From contig CANGKZ010000010.1 of assembly GCA_947454705.1 (NCBI GenBank), forward strand, positions 1-64,000: a stretch of 64,000 nt of DNA, in the 5' to 3' direction. A program made the position numbers and the translations under genes. Origin of the DNA: Verrucomicrobiota bacterium (GTDB lineage Bacteria > Verrucomicrobiota > Verrucomicrobiia > Limisphaerales > UBA9464). Below are positions 36,858 to 46,645 of this stretch, piece by piece (position 1 is the stretch's first letter; every line of letters starts with the position of its first letter). The notes under the pieces were generated by a model, which saw nothing but the letters and a program-made list of their open reading frames with translations, made no database searches and had not been told where the DNA came from.

Positions 36858-37787
36858 ATGACGTTGTTCCCCGCGTGGGTTCGAACCTGCGTTCCAGCAC
36901 TCTTGCTCACCGGCATGCTGGCCGGCTGCGCCTCCGTGGACCGGTCGGCCGGAACAGCGCCGCCCCAATCCTGGGACGCCTTCAAGCAGCGCCGGGCCGT
37001 TTCGATCGCCGGCACCAACGGATGGGCCACGCTGGTGGGATTGCTGTGGATGGAGGAAGGACGCCACGTGCTCGGATCGGGCCCCACGGCAACGCTGCAT
37101 CTTCCGGCCGGACGCGCGCCGGAGGTCGTGGGCGAACTCGTTCGAACCGGGCGCACGGTGAAATTCACCGCCGCTCCCGGAGTCTCGACGCACCTGCATG
37201 ACGCCGGTGCGGATTCCTCGCTGCTCTCCCCGGTCACCGAAACGAACGATCCCCCGATTCTCCAAGTGGGGGATCTGCGCATGTTTGTGATTTACCGGGG
37301 ACCCCGCGTGGCATTGCGCGTGAAGGATCCGCTGGCACCCACGCGCGTGCACTTCAAGGGCCTGGAGTATTTCCCCTATTCCGAAACGATGAAGGTGGTG
37401 GGAAAACTGGAAGCACCGGCCAAGGGGCGAATGATCCAGATCGCCGACGTCACCGGAGCCGTCACCCCCACACCATCGGCCGGGGTGGTGCGGTTCAAAC
37501 TTCACGGCGTGGAGCAAACGCTGGAAGCCACGGAAGACGACGAGACGCACGATCTGTGGTTTGTGTTCCGCGACGGAACTTCAGGAAAGAGCACCTACGG
37601 CGGCGGACGTTTTCTGCACGCTCCGATGCCGTCGGCAGATGGCAGTGTGGTGTTGGACTTCAACTTCGCCTACACCCCGCCCTGCGCGTTCACGCCCTTC
37701 GCCACGTGTCCGGTTCCGCCGCGTCAGAACTGGCTGACCGTTGCAATCCCAGCCGGAGAACGAAAGTACGCCGGGGGGCATGAGTAG
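36858..37787 (+). CDS. DUF1684 lipoprotein
   Basis: 309 residues from the ATG at 36858; upstream in-frame codons exist but would precede the lipoprotein signal. The leader ends LLTGMLAGC, with Cys24 as lipid anchor. The body fits DUF1684: VGLLWMEEGRHVLGSGP near residue 60, VGDLRMFVIYRGPRVALRVKD in the middle, and the C-terminal signature NFAYTPPCAFTPFATCPVPP followed by QNWLTVAIPAGERKY. The family has no known reaction. It is divergent from the dehydrogenase gene. Confidence 0.85.
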   Translation: MTLFPAWVRTCVPALLLTGMLAGCASVDRSAGTAPPQSWDAFKQRRAVSIAGTNGWATLVGLLWMEEGRHVLGSGPTATLHLPAGRAPEVVGELVRTGRTVKFTAAPGVSTHLHDAGADSSLLSPVTETNDPPILQVGDLRMFVIYRGPRVALRVKDPLAPTRVHFKGLEYFPYSETMKVVGKLEAPAKGRMIQIADVTGAVTPTPSAGVVRFKLHGVEQTLEATEDDETHDLWFVFRDGTSGKSTYGGGRFLHAPMPSADGSVVLDFNFAYTPPCAFTPFATCPVPPRQNWLTVAIPAGERKYAGGHE

Positions 37788-37889
37788 TCGGAGATCGAAG
37801 ATCGGGCTGAGAGATTGGTGGTTCGGCGATTCCGAAGCGCGGGTCTAAGTCCGGTAACGACGGCGCTGCACTGCCGTCGCAACTGCCGC

Positions 37890-39326
<1,437 letters not shown>

Positions 39327-39483
39327 AAGTGTAAACGTGTAGCGTCCGTTGCGCGGAGATCACGATGGAATCCCGAGAACGGCATCGGCATCAGTGAACT
39401 CCCGAATCCCAACATCCCGCTAGCACCGGATCACCCCAACCTTGGACAAATGCGTCGTGAGGTGCTGAAAGCTCCACTCGCGT

Positions 39484-40242
39484 TCAGCGACGATGGCTGA
39501 GAAGCCAGTCGTAGAACTTCGGCTCGTTGTAGGCGTGGGTCCAGGAGTCGTGGCCGTCGTCGGGATAGACGGTCAGCTGGATGTCCGACACGCCGGCGCG
39601 CTTGAAGGCATCCACCATGCGTTCGCTCTCCGAGAGGGGCACCACGTTGTCCTTGGCTCCGTGAAAGGCCCAGACGCCGAGGGTCTTCAACGCCTGTTGC
39701 TGCGAGGGCAGCAGGGCGCGGATGCGATCTCCACCGCCGCAGACCGGGGCCACGGCTGCGAATTTCTCAGGATAACGAAGTGCCAGGCTCCACGTGCCGT
39801 AGCCGCCCATGCTCAGGCCGGTGACATAGATGCGCGTGGGATCCACGGGCACCTGCGACTGAATGGTGTCGATGAGGGCAATCAGCGCCTCGTTGTCCCA
39901 GGTTTGATTCGAGGGGCACTGCGGTGACACGAGGATGAAGGGGAACTCGCGCCCGGCCGCGGCCTGCTTGGGAGGGCCGTGAACGGCCACCAGATTTACA
40001 TTCGTTCCCCGCTCTCCTGCGCCGTGCAGAAACAGGACCAGCGGCCAGCGTTTGGCCGGCTCGGTCGCGGCGGCCTTCGGGACGTAGAGGAGGTAGTCGA
40101 GCTGATTGGTCTTTTGGACAACCCCGACAAAGCGCCGGCTGACCTGCGTCCCTGGAACCGGAGAAACCCGGGACTTGGCAACGTGAGTGGTCGAACATCC
40201 GGCCAGGAAAAGGATGGCAGCCAGTGCGAGGAGGGATTTCAC
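39484..40242 (-). CDS. Lipoprotein carboxylesterase/phospholipase-like hydrolase
   Basis: 252 residues from the GTG at 40242, chosen because it begins a lipoprotein signal (VKSLLALAAILFLAGC). Longer in-frame starts lack sense. Alpha/beta hydrolase fold: FLHGAGERGTN (oxyanion), the nucleophile elbow GLSMGGYGTWSLAL, an Asp in FHGAKDNVVPL and a His in PDDGHDSWTHAY. This is the carboxylesterase or poly-ester/xylan-esterase-like group often found with plant-polymer degraders. It would be anchored on the cell surface or periplasmic membrane. The substrate is unknown. Confidence 0.87.
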   Translation of the reverse strand: MKSLLALAAILFLAGCSTTHVAKSRVSPVPGTQVSRRFVGVVQKTNQLDYLLYVPKAAATEPAKRWPLVLFLHGAGERGTNVNLVAVHGPPKQAAAGREFPFILVSPQCPSNQTWDNEALIALIDTIQSQVPVDPTRIYVTGLSMGGYGTWSLALRYPEKFAAVAPVCGGGDRIRALLPSQQQALKTLGVWAFHGAKDNVVPLSESERMVDAFKRAGVSDIQLTVYPDDGHDSWTHAYNEPKFYDWLLSHRR

Positions 40243-40444
40243 GGTGAAACCCTGTCCAACCGCGCGGTTCCCGCCAAGCCTGGAATCCGGTTCAACGGCC
40301 GCTGACATCCGCCGCGCCAACGTCCCTTTTTCATTTTCCCGGTTCGTGGGTCGCACTGAGGGATTTTTCGCGCATTTTCGCCAAAAACCGCCCCCAACAC
40401 CGCATCTTGGGATCGAATCAACCCGCTTCCGCCTCGAAAAACCA

Positions 40445-40473
40445 TTGGCATCGTTTCGATGCTCTGGTAACAA
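40445..40473 (+). promoter_or_regulatory. Candidate sigma-70-type promoter for the small basic protein
   Basis: TTGGCA (40445-40450), a 17-nt spacer, then TAACAA (40468-40473). The -35 is close to consensus and the -10 is weak. It lies 69 nt before the ATG of the small basic protein gene. Confidence 0.4.
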
Positions 40474-40541
40474 CCCCGCTCCGCTGGACGGCCGGAAGGC
40501 TGTCCTCACGGATCTGTAGCAACGCGATTACGACCAGTTTT

Positions 40542-40697
40542 ATGTCCCAGCACCGCAGCCTCCGCGCCGCCGCCTCCACCGGCGGAAAGCGCAACGTCCT
40601 GAAGCGCTTCGAGCGCGTCGCCATTCTCAAGTCCCGCGCCCAATGGAAAGACGGCGAGCGCGTGACCGGTCTCCGCAAGACCAAGCCCCCAGAGTAA
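40542..40697 (+). CDS. Small basic protein, Chlamydiae/Verrucomicrobia type
   Basis: 51 residues, very basic, starting MSQHRSLRAAASTGGKRN and ending RVTGLRKTKPPE. It has the pattern KRNVLKRFERVAILK plus QWKxGERVTGLRKTK of the small basic protein family (TIGR04137-like) found in Chlamydiae and Verrucomicrobia, thought to be ribosome-associated. The longer frame from 40407 is dismissed because the family starts at the MSQHR motif. A promoter-like site lies upstream and a strong terminator follows, so it is probably monocistronic and well expressed. Confidence 0.88.
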   Translation: MSQHRSLRAAASTGGKRNVLKRFERVAILKSRAQWKDGERVTGLRKTKPPE

Positions 40698-40778
40698 GGC
40701 GCCGCGAGCCGGTCAGCAGGCCATTCGGGTTTCGGAATCTCCGCTCCCCGTCCCCTGCTCCAGCACCAAGTTTCGGCA

Positions 40779-40841
40779 ACCCATTGCCCGTTCCGGTTCT
40801 CCTCCCGTGGGAGCCCGGCAGCCGGCAATGGGTGCTTTTTT
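40779..40841 (+). terminator. Intrinsic terminator after the small basic protein gene
   Basis: ACCCATTGCC (40779-40788) pairs with GGCAATGGGT (40824-40833); an inner CTCCC/GGGAG pair (40802-40813) lies within the loop. It is followed by GCTTTTTTGCATTTT. Located 82 bp after the stop codon. Confidence 0.75.
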
Positions 40842-40996
40842 GCATTTTGGATTGTCCTTCGACGACGTTCGACGTTGGGTGGGCTGGTCCTGGTTTGTTT
40901 GAGTTGGGGCGGTTCCAAGCTTCATCGATCCGTTGATCCAGAGGATTCGAAAGACACGGAACGGTCCGCGACTCGGCTTCAGATTTGGCATCGCTC

Positions 40997-41710
40997 ATGA
41001 TCCGACTTCAAAAATTTCTCGCCGACGCCGGCGTGGCCTCCCGCCGCGCCGCCGAGCGTCTCATCGTGGAGGGTCGGGTCGGCGTGAACGGCAAGACGGT
41101 CACCGAACTCGGCACCAAGGTGGACCCGGTGGCGGCACGCATCACGGTCGACGGACAACAGGTCCGGACCCGTCGAAAGGTGTACGCCGCCCTCAACAAG
41201 CCCGTCGGATTCCTGTGCACGCGCTCCGACGATCTGGGCCGCCGTACCGTTTTTGATCTCCTTCCCGAGGACTGGACCAACCTGTTCCCGGTGGGACGGC
41301 TCGACCGCGACAGCGAAGGCCTGCTTTTCCTCACCAACGACGGGGATTTCAGCCTCAAGCTGACCCACCCCCGTTTTGGCGTTCACAAAAAGTATCAGGC
41401 CGTGGTCCGTGGCAAGGTGGGCCAGGCCGAGGTGAACCGTTTCACCGACGGCGTGGAGCACGACGGCGAGATTCTGAAGGCCGAGCGGGCCAAGGTTCTT
41501 TCCGCCAACAACACCCACAGCATCGTGGAATTGGAGCTCGCGCAGGGGAAGAACCGCGAGGTCCGCCGACTCTTTGAAGTGCTCGGACACGAGGTGGAGC
41601 ACCTCCGCCGGGTGCAAATCGGGTCCATCAAACTCGGGGAACTTCCCCCGGGAAAATGGCGTATTCTGACCGAATCCGAGATTAAATCCCTCTTGCGGCC
41701 TTCCGCCTGA
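40997..41710 (+). CDS. Pseudouridine synthase, RsuA/RluB family
   Basis: 237 residues from the ATG at 40997; a TTG at 40985 would add four. The N-terminal S4 domain (about 1-60, RLQKFLADAGVASRRAAERLI) is followed by the catalytic domain with GRLDRDSEGLLFLTNDGDF, whose Asp (GRLD) is the nucleophile. HKKYQAVVRGKV and the C-terminal GKNREVRRLFEVLGHEVEHLRRVQIGSI are typical of RluB/RsuA. It modifies a uridine in rRNA; the exact site cannot be told from sequence, though the S4 plus RluB-like end favours 23S rRNA. Confidence 0.92.
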   Translation: MIRLQKFLADAGVASRRAAERLIVEGRVGVNGKTVTELGTKVDPVAARITVDGQQVRTRRKVYAALNKPVGFLCTRSDDLGRRTVFDLLPEDWTNLFPVGRLDRDSEGLLFLTNDGDFSLKLTHPRFGVHKKYQAVVRGKVGQAEVNRFTDGVEHDGEILKAERAKVLSANNTHSIVELELAQGKNREVRRLFEVLGHEVEHLRRVQIGSIKLGELPPGKWRILTESEIKSLLRPSA

Positions 41711-41747
41711 GGTCGGAGGGTTCCCCCCGGCTCCGATTCAACCGATT

Positions 41748-41795
41748 GAGCCCAAGTTTGAGCCGAATTCCGAGCCTGAGATTGAGACCGAGTTT
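41748..41795. repeat. Four degenerate 12-bp tandem units before the SH3 gene
   Basis: Units GAGCCCAAGTTT, GAGCCGAATTCC, GAGCCTGAGATT and GAGACCGAGTTT follow each other directly, ending one nucleotide before the ATG at 41797. Each begins with GAG and has a C-rich middle. Confidence 0.6.
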
Positions 41796-41796
41796 T

Positions 41797-42831
41797 ATGA
41801 GATCGACCACTCTGAGAACCGCCCTGTTTTCCGCCGGTGCCGCCTGGCTGACGTTCCTTTCCGCGAACGCGCAAATCCCCGCCACTGTGACGGGCGATCG
41901 CACGAACCTCCGCGCCAAGCCCGGCTTCGACGGGGAGATCCTCGGCAGCCTCAAGAAGGGGGACACCGTGTCGGTGCTCGGTGAAGTGGACGGTCTGGCT
42001 GCGGACGGCAAGAGCACCCGCTCCTGGTCCAAGATCGCGCTACCGGCCAAAGTGCCCGTCTGGGTTTACGGCCCGCTGATCGACACCAAGGCCAAGACGG
42101 TCAAGGCCGCGACGGTCAACCTGCGCGCCGGCCCTGGAAAGAACTACAGCGAACTCGGCAAAGCCACCCAGGGCACCCCGGTCAACATCGTGCGATCGAT
42201 GGAAGACTGGATCCAAATCGAGCCTCCGGCCGGAGTTTTCGCCTACGTGGCAAGCAGCCTGATCGACACGACGGCTCCCGCTGCAGCCAAGGCCCCGGTG
42301 GAGACCAAGCCGGCTCCGGTCGCTGAGACGAAGCCCGCCGCCCCGGCGCCGGTGGAATCGGCCCCTGCTCCGACGGAAACCAAAGTCGCTGACGCACCGC
42401 AGCTGAAGCCCGCCACCAACGACTCAGCACCTGCCGCGGCCTCCACGCAACCCGTGGTTACAACGGCCGCACCGGCCCCGGCTCCTGCTCCTGCTCCCGC
42501 GCCGGTGATCACCACCCCTGCCGTTCCGATTAGCACGCCGGCGACGCCCATCACGACCGCAGCCACCCCGGTTCCCCCCGCTGAAGTGAAGCCCCGCCAC
42601 GTGATTCGCGACGGCGTCGTGGGCAACGCCATCAGCGTTCAGGCCCCCGGATACTACGAACTCAAGAGCATCCACGGCGAAGGCGTGGTGGACTACCTGA
42701 TCAGTGATTCGCGCGACATCGACCTCAGCAAGTTCCACGGAAAGGCCGTGACGATCTCTGGTGAAGAGTGGCGCGATGTCCGCTGGAAGACCCCCGTGTT
42801 GAAGGTGAAGTCGATCGAAGCCGCTTTCTGA
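41797..42831 (+). CDS. Exported bacterial SH3-domain protein with Pro/Ala-rich linker
   Basis: 344 residues. A signal peptide (about 1-26, ending LSANAQ) is followed by two SH3b-like repeats: one with TGDRTNLRAKPGFDGEILGSL (listed from about 31; RAKP core) and one with AATVNLRAGPGKNYSELGK near residue 105. Next is a long low-complexity linker (about 160-280) with several PAPAP runs, then a C-terminal beta domain with VVGNAISVQAPGYYELKSI. SH3b domains bind peptidoglycan or other ligands, so a cell-wall or envelope role is inferred. The ATG at 41797 is preferred over an upstream TTG that would read through the tandem repeat. Confidence 0.87.
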   Translation: MRSTTLRTALFSAGAAWLTFLSANAQIPATVTGDRTNLRAKPGFDGEILGSLKKGDTVSVLGEVDGLAADGKSTRSWSKIALPAKVPVWVYGPLIDTKAKTVKAATVNLRAGPGKNYSELGKATQGTPVNIVRSMEDWIQIEPPAGVFAYVASSLIDTTAPAAAKAPVETKPAPVAETKPAAPAPVESAPAPTETKVADAPQLKPATNDSAPAAASTQPVVTTAAPAPAPAPAPAPVITTPAVPISTPATPITTAATPVPPAEVKPRHVIRDGVVGNAISVQAPGYYELKSIHGEGVVDYLISDSRDIDLSKFHGKAVTISGEEWRDVRWKTPVLKVKSIEAAF

Positions 42832-42874
42832 GACCCGCCTCCCAGGTCGGATTCACACCCTCACGCTTCACGGG

Positions 42875-43756
42875 ATGAGCCAGCTAATCGACGGCCGCGC
42901 CATTGCGCAGCAGATCCACACGGAAACCGCTGCGCGGGTCGCTGCATTGAAGGCCCGGGGTATCCAGCCCGGACTCGTCTTCATTCGCGTTGGGGAAGAT
43001 CCCGCGTCGCAGGTGTACGTGGGAATGAAGGAGAAGAAATCTGCCGAACTCGGATTTCGTTCCACCACGCTGGTCCTTCCGGTCAGCACCACCGAGGCTG
43101 AACTGCTGGCCCGGATCGATGCCCTCAACGCCGATCCCTCATGGCACGGCATCCTGGTGCAGGCTCCCCTGCCCTCGCACATCCGATCGGCCACCGTGTA
43201 CACACGCGTGGCCCCGGAAAAGGACGTGGATGGATTCCACCCGCTCAACGTCGGCAAGCTGCTCCTCGGGGACAGCGACGGATTCGTTCCCTGCACCCCC
43301 GGTGGCGTCCATGAACTGCTGATCCGATCCGGCGTCCGCACCGAAGGAGCCGAAGTGGTCATCCTCGGCCGGGGCAACATCGTCGGAAAACCGATGGCCT
43401 CGATTTTGATGCAGAAGGGTCGCACGGCGAATTCCACTGTGACGATCGTTCACAGCGGGAGCCGCGACGCGGCCGCCCACTGCCGTCGGGCCGATATTCT
43501 CATCGCGGCCATGGGCGTTCCGGAATTCGTCAAGGCATCCATGGTAAAGCCCGGCGCGACCGTGATCGACGTCGGAGTCAATCGCATCCCCGCCCCCGGT
43601 ACCCCCACGGGCACCCGCCTGGTTGGAGATGTCGCGTTTGAGGAAGTAAAGGCCGTCGCCGGATTCATCACCCCGAATCCCGGCGGAGTCGGTCCGATGA
43701 CCATCGCCATGCTTCTGGCGAATACCACCCGGGCGGCCGAGCTGGCCTCGCGCTAG
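42875..43756 (+). CDS. folD: Bifunctional methylene-THF dehydrogenase/methenyl-THF cyclohydrolase
   Basis: 293 residues, standard FolD length. The N-terminal catalytic part has GLVFIRVGEDPASQVYVGMKEK, where the final Lys region is the active-site lysine motif, and HGILVQAPLPSHI. The NADP-binding part has FVPCTPGGVHELL, VVILGRGNIVGKPMA and GATVIDVGVNRI, and NPGGVGPMTIAMLLANT is at the C terminus. It interconverts 5,10-methylene- and 10-formyl-tetrahydrofolate, supplying one-carbon units. It is 43 bp after the SH3 gene and may be read with it. Confidence 0.96.
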   Translation: MSQLIDGRAIAQQIHTETAARVAALKARGIQPGLVFIRVGEDPASQVYVGMKEKKSAELGFRSTTLVLPVSTTEAELLARIDALNADPSWHGILVQAPLPSHIRSATVYTRVAPEKDVDGFHPLNVGKLLLGDSDGFVPCTPGGVHELLIRSGVRTEGAEVVILGRGNIVGKPMASILMQKGRTANSTVTIVHSGSRDAAAHCRRADILIAAMGVPEFVKASMVKPGATVIDVGVNRIPAPGTPTGTRLVGDVAFEEVKAVAGFITPNPGGVGPMTIAMLLANTTRAAELASR

Positions 43757-43866
43757 GGTTTTGTATCATTCTTGATAAGGTAGGTGGGGATTTGGATTGA
43801 GTCCGCCCCCCCGAAGCATGCACCTTCGTGACATGGAATGGAGGACGTTCCCGGCCTCCCCACGTC

Positions 43867-46566
43867 ATGACAACCCCCGCTGCGAAACCTTCCCGGCTTC
43901 AGCTGCGGATGACCCTGCGCATCACCGCGTTCTGCGTGGCACTCGTGCTGGTGTCGGTAGGGATCTCCGCATGGACAGTTCTGGAACTCCGTCGGGCGAA
44001 CGTCACAGCGGAATACGGACGCGAGCTCGTCACGATCGTCCGGAATGCCGCGCCTCAGATCCCGGGCTCGTTGATCGATTCGATTCCCGTCCTTTCCTCC
44101 TCGACGAACCCGCCGGTCGATGCCGCCCGAGTGCTTCACGATCTCCTGGTTCGCATTGAATCGCGAAACCCGATGTCCGCCGGGAACGCTCTTCCGTTGC
44201 GGGTCCTGCGGCCGGGAGATGAAGCCCGGTACCAGCAGGAGCTCGATGTACTCGCGTCCACGGATTCCAAGCCGGGCAACGTCCGAATCGAACTCACCGA
44301 ATCCCTGCGAACCACCCTGCTGGGCTTGCCCACGTCGGCAGTTCAGACCAATGACGCCGCCGGCCGCATGGTCCTGACCGCTGCCGCGCCCGTCCGCAGT
44401 GACAGCGGCAAGGTGATCGCCGTTCTGCAGGCCGAGTGGCTGGTGAGCGGGGTGGACAAAAATGCGTGGAGTGCGGCATGGATCGTCGCGGGCACCGGAT
44501 TGGCCTTTGCCGTGGTGGCGGGAGCGTTGGCTCTCCTCTTCGCACGAAACCTGGTGTTTCCGATTCGAAGCCTGATCGAAGCGATTCAACACCTCGCCAC
44601 GGGACGGCTCGAACATCGCGTCCAGGTCACCCGTTCCGACGAACTTGGCGAGCTTGGGCGCAGCCTCAACCACATGGCCGCGCAGATCGCGCAATCCCGC
44701 GCCCTGCTGGAGGAACAAAAGGCAGCCCTGCTCGTCGCCACCACCGAGGCCAAGGCCGCCAGCCGCGCCAAGAGCGAGTTTCTCGCGACCATGAGTCACG
44801 AGATTCGCACGCCGATGAACGGCATCCTGGGCTTCACTGCCCTGCTGCTCGAATCCCCGCTCAACGCCGAGCAACGAAGCCACACGCGTCTGGTTCAACA
44901 AAGCGCGAGCAACCTGCTGGCGATCATCAACGACATCCTCGACCTCTCCCGGATTGAAGCGGGCAAACTGGAGCTGGACCTCACCACCTTTGATCTTCGA
45001 GAGCTGACCGAAGGCGCGGTGGACGTGATCGCCTTCACCGCGCATCGCAAAGAAATCGAGGTGGCACTGAGTCTCGACAACAACATCCCGACCGGGCTGC
45101 GGGGCGACTCCAACCGCATTCGTCAGATCCTGCTGAACCTGCTCGGAAACGCGGCCAAGTTCACCGAACAGGGGGAAATCGTCCTCTCCATCCGGCGTCT
45201 GCAGGACACCTCGGACGGCCTGATCACGCTGCGTTTCGAGGTCCGGGACACCGGCCCGGGAATTCCCACCGAAGTGCAGGAACGGCTCTTCCAACCCTTC
45301 AGCCAGGCAGACAGTTCGACCACGCGCGTGTACGGCGGGACCGGCCTGGGACTTGCCATTTGCAAGCGACTCGTCGAGTTGATGAAGGGCACCATCGGCC
45401 TGGACAGCCGGCCCGGGCACGGATCGACCTTCTGGTTCCAGATCTCGCTCGAACCGGCGGCGCTCTCCACCCCGCCGGTCGCCGATACCGAGGCCCTGGC
45501 TGGAAAACGCATTCTGGTGGTGGACGACAACGAGACGAATCGACTCCTTCTCATCCATCAACTCGTCCACTGGGGCGCGCTGGCGGAGGCAGTCTCGGGA
45601 GCCGATCGTGCCGAGGAGGCCCTTCGTGCCGCCGTCAGTGCCCGACGGCCCTTTCACCTCGCGGTGCTGGATTTTCAAATGCCGAGAACCGACGGCATGC
45701 AGCTCGCATCGCGCCTTTCGCGCAACGCACTGTTCCGCGAGCTCCACCTGGTGTTGCTCTCGTCCACGCACGAGCGGCCGGCCGCGGGTTCGCTCGAATC
45801 GGCGGGCATTTCCGCGAGCCTCCAAAAACCGGTCAAGCGAACCGAACTGCTTCGAGCCCTGCTTCGTGCCCTTTCGGAGCCGCCGCGATCAGCACCTGCG
45901 ACAAGCCCGGTTTCGGAATCCTTCAACGCCGCCGCCCCCGCACGCCCTTCGGCAGCGGAAGCGCCGGTTCAAATCCCCGGCCCCAGTTCCCCGACGCCCA
46001 TTCTTGCGGCAGCGACTCCGGGGTCGCAGAATCAGCCGTTGACACCAGCTCAGGCCACCCCGCCTGCCCAGCCAAAGCCTGCGACGAGCAGCACACCAGA
46101 CGCTTCGACTGCGGCTCCGCGACCTCCCGCCCCGGTGGCCGCCGAGGATGCCGCGTCAAAGCCGCTCCGAATCCTGATCGCCGAGGACAACCTCCTGAAC
46201 CGCATTCTCGCCACCAAGCTCCTGAGCCGCCTCGGATACAATGCCGAAACGGTGAACAACGGCATGGAAGTGCTGGAGACCACGCAACAACAGGCCTTCG
46301 ACGTGGTTCTCATGGACTGCAACATGCCGGTGCTCGACGGATACGAGGCCTGCCGTCGTCTGCGGGAACGCGAGGCCGGTCAACCGCACCGCACCTACAT
46401 CATCGCCCTCACCGCCAACGCGATGGTGGAGCATCGGAACCAGTGCTTTGCCGCAGGCATGGACGACTACCTGGCGAAGCCGTTTCAATCCTCCGATCTC
46501 GCCAGCGCCCTCGGACGTGCCGCACGGGCCATCGCCGGGGAACGCATGGTCATTCAGGACAAGTAG
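43867..46566 (+). CDS. Hybrid sensor histidine kinase with two receiver domains
   Basis: 899 residues from the ATG at 43867 (a GTG at 43828 would add 13). TM1 lies at about 17-39, a periplasmic sensor at 40-198, TM2 at about 200-225 and HAMP at about 225-280. HisKA has [11 protein letters not shown] with phosphoaccepting His311, and the ATPase domain has [22 protein letters not shown] and GGTGLGLAI. Receiver 1 (about 540-665) has Asp602 in VLDFQMP. A Pro/Ala/Thr-rich linker (about 670-770) leads to receiver 2 (about 770-890) with Asp817 in VLMDCNMP. No Hpt domain is visible, so phosphotransfer onward needs a separate partner. The stimulus is unknown; no output regulator is nearby. Confidence 0.92.
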   Translation: MTTPAAKPSRLQLRMTLRITAFCVALVLVSVGISAWTVLELRRANVTAEYGRELVTIVRNAAPQIPGSLIDSIPVLSSSTNPPVDAARVLHDLLVRIESRNPMSAGNALPLRVLRPGDEARYQQELDVLASTDSKPGNVRIELTESLRTTLLGLPTSAVQTNDAAGRMVLTAAAPVRSDSGKVIAVLQAEWLVSGVDKNAWSAAWIVAGTGLAFAVVAGALALLFARNLVFPIRSLIEAIQHLATGRLEHRVQVTRSDELGELGRSLNHMAAQIAQSRALLEEQKAALLVATTEAKAASRAKSEFLATMSHEIRTPMNGILGFTALLLESPLNAEQRSHTRLVQQSASNLLAIINDILDLSRIEAGKLELDLTTFDLRELTEGAVDVIAFTAHRKEIEVALSLDNNIPTGLRGDSNRIRQILLNLLGNAAKFTEQGEIVLSIRRLQDTSDGLITLRFEVRDTGPGIPTEVQERLFQPFSQADSSTTRVYGGTGLGLAICKRLVELMKGTIGLDSRPGHGSTFWFQISLEPAALSTPPVADTEALAGKRILVVDDNETNRLLLIHQLVHWGALAEAVSGADRAEEALRAAVSARRPFHLAVLDFQMPRTDGMQLASRLSRNALFRELHLVLLSSTHERPAAGSLESAGISASLQKPVKRTELLRALLRALSEPPRSAPATSPVSESFNAAAPARPSAAEAPVQIPGPSSPTPILAAATPGSQNQPLTPAQATPPAQPKPATSSTPDASTAAPRPPAPVAAEDAASKPLRILIAEDNLLNRILATKLLSRLGYNAETVNNGMEVLETTQQQAFDVVLMDCNMPVLDGYEACRRLREREAGQPHRTYIIALTANAMVEHRNQCFAAGMDDYLAKPFQSSDLASALGRAARAIAGERMVIQDK

Positions 46567-46645
46567 GATCGGCCCAGGATCCCGCTCTGGGGTCCAGTTC
46601 TTCGCTCCTCGGTCGAATCCCCCTCACGAGTCAGAATCGCCCGCA

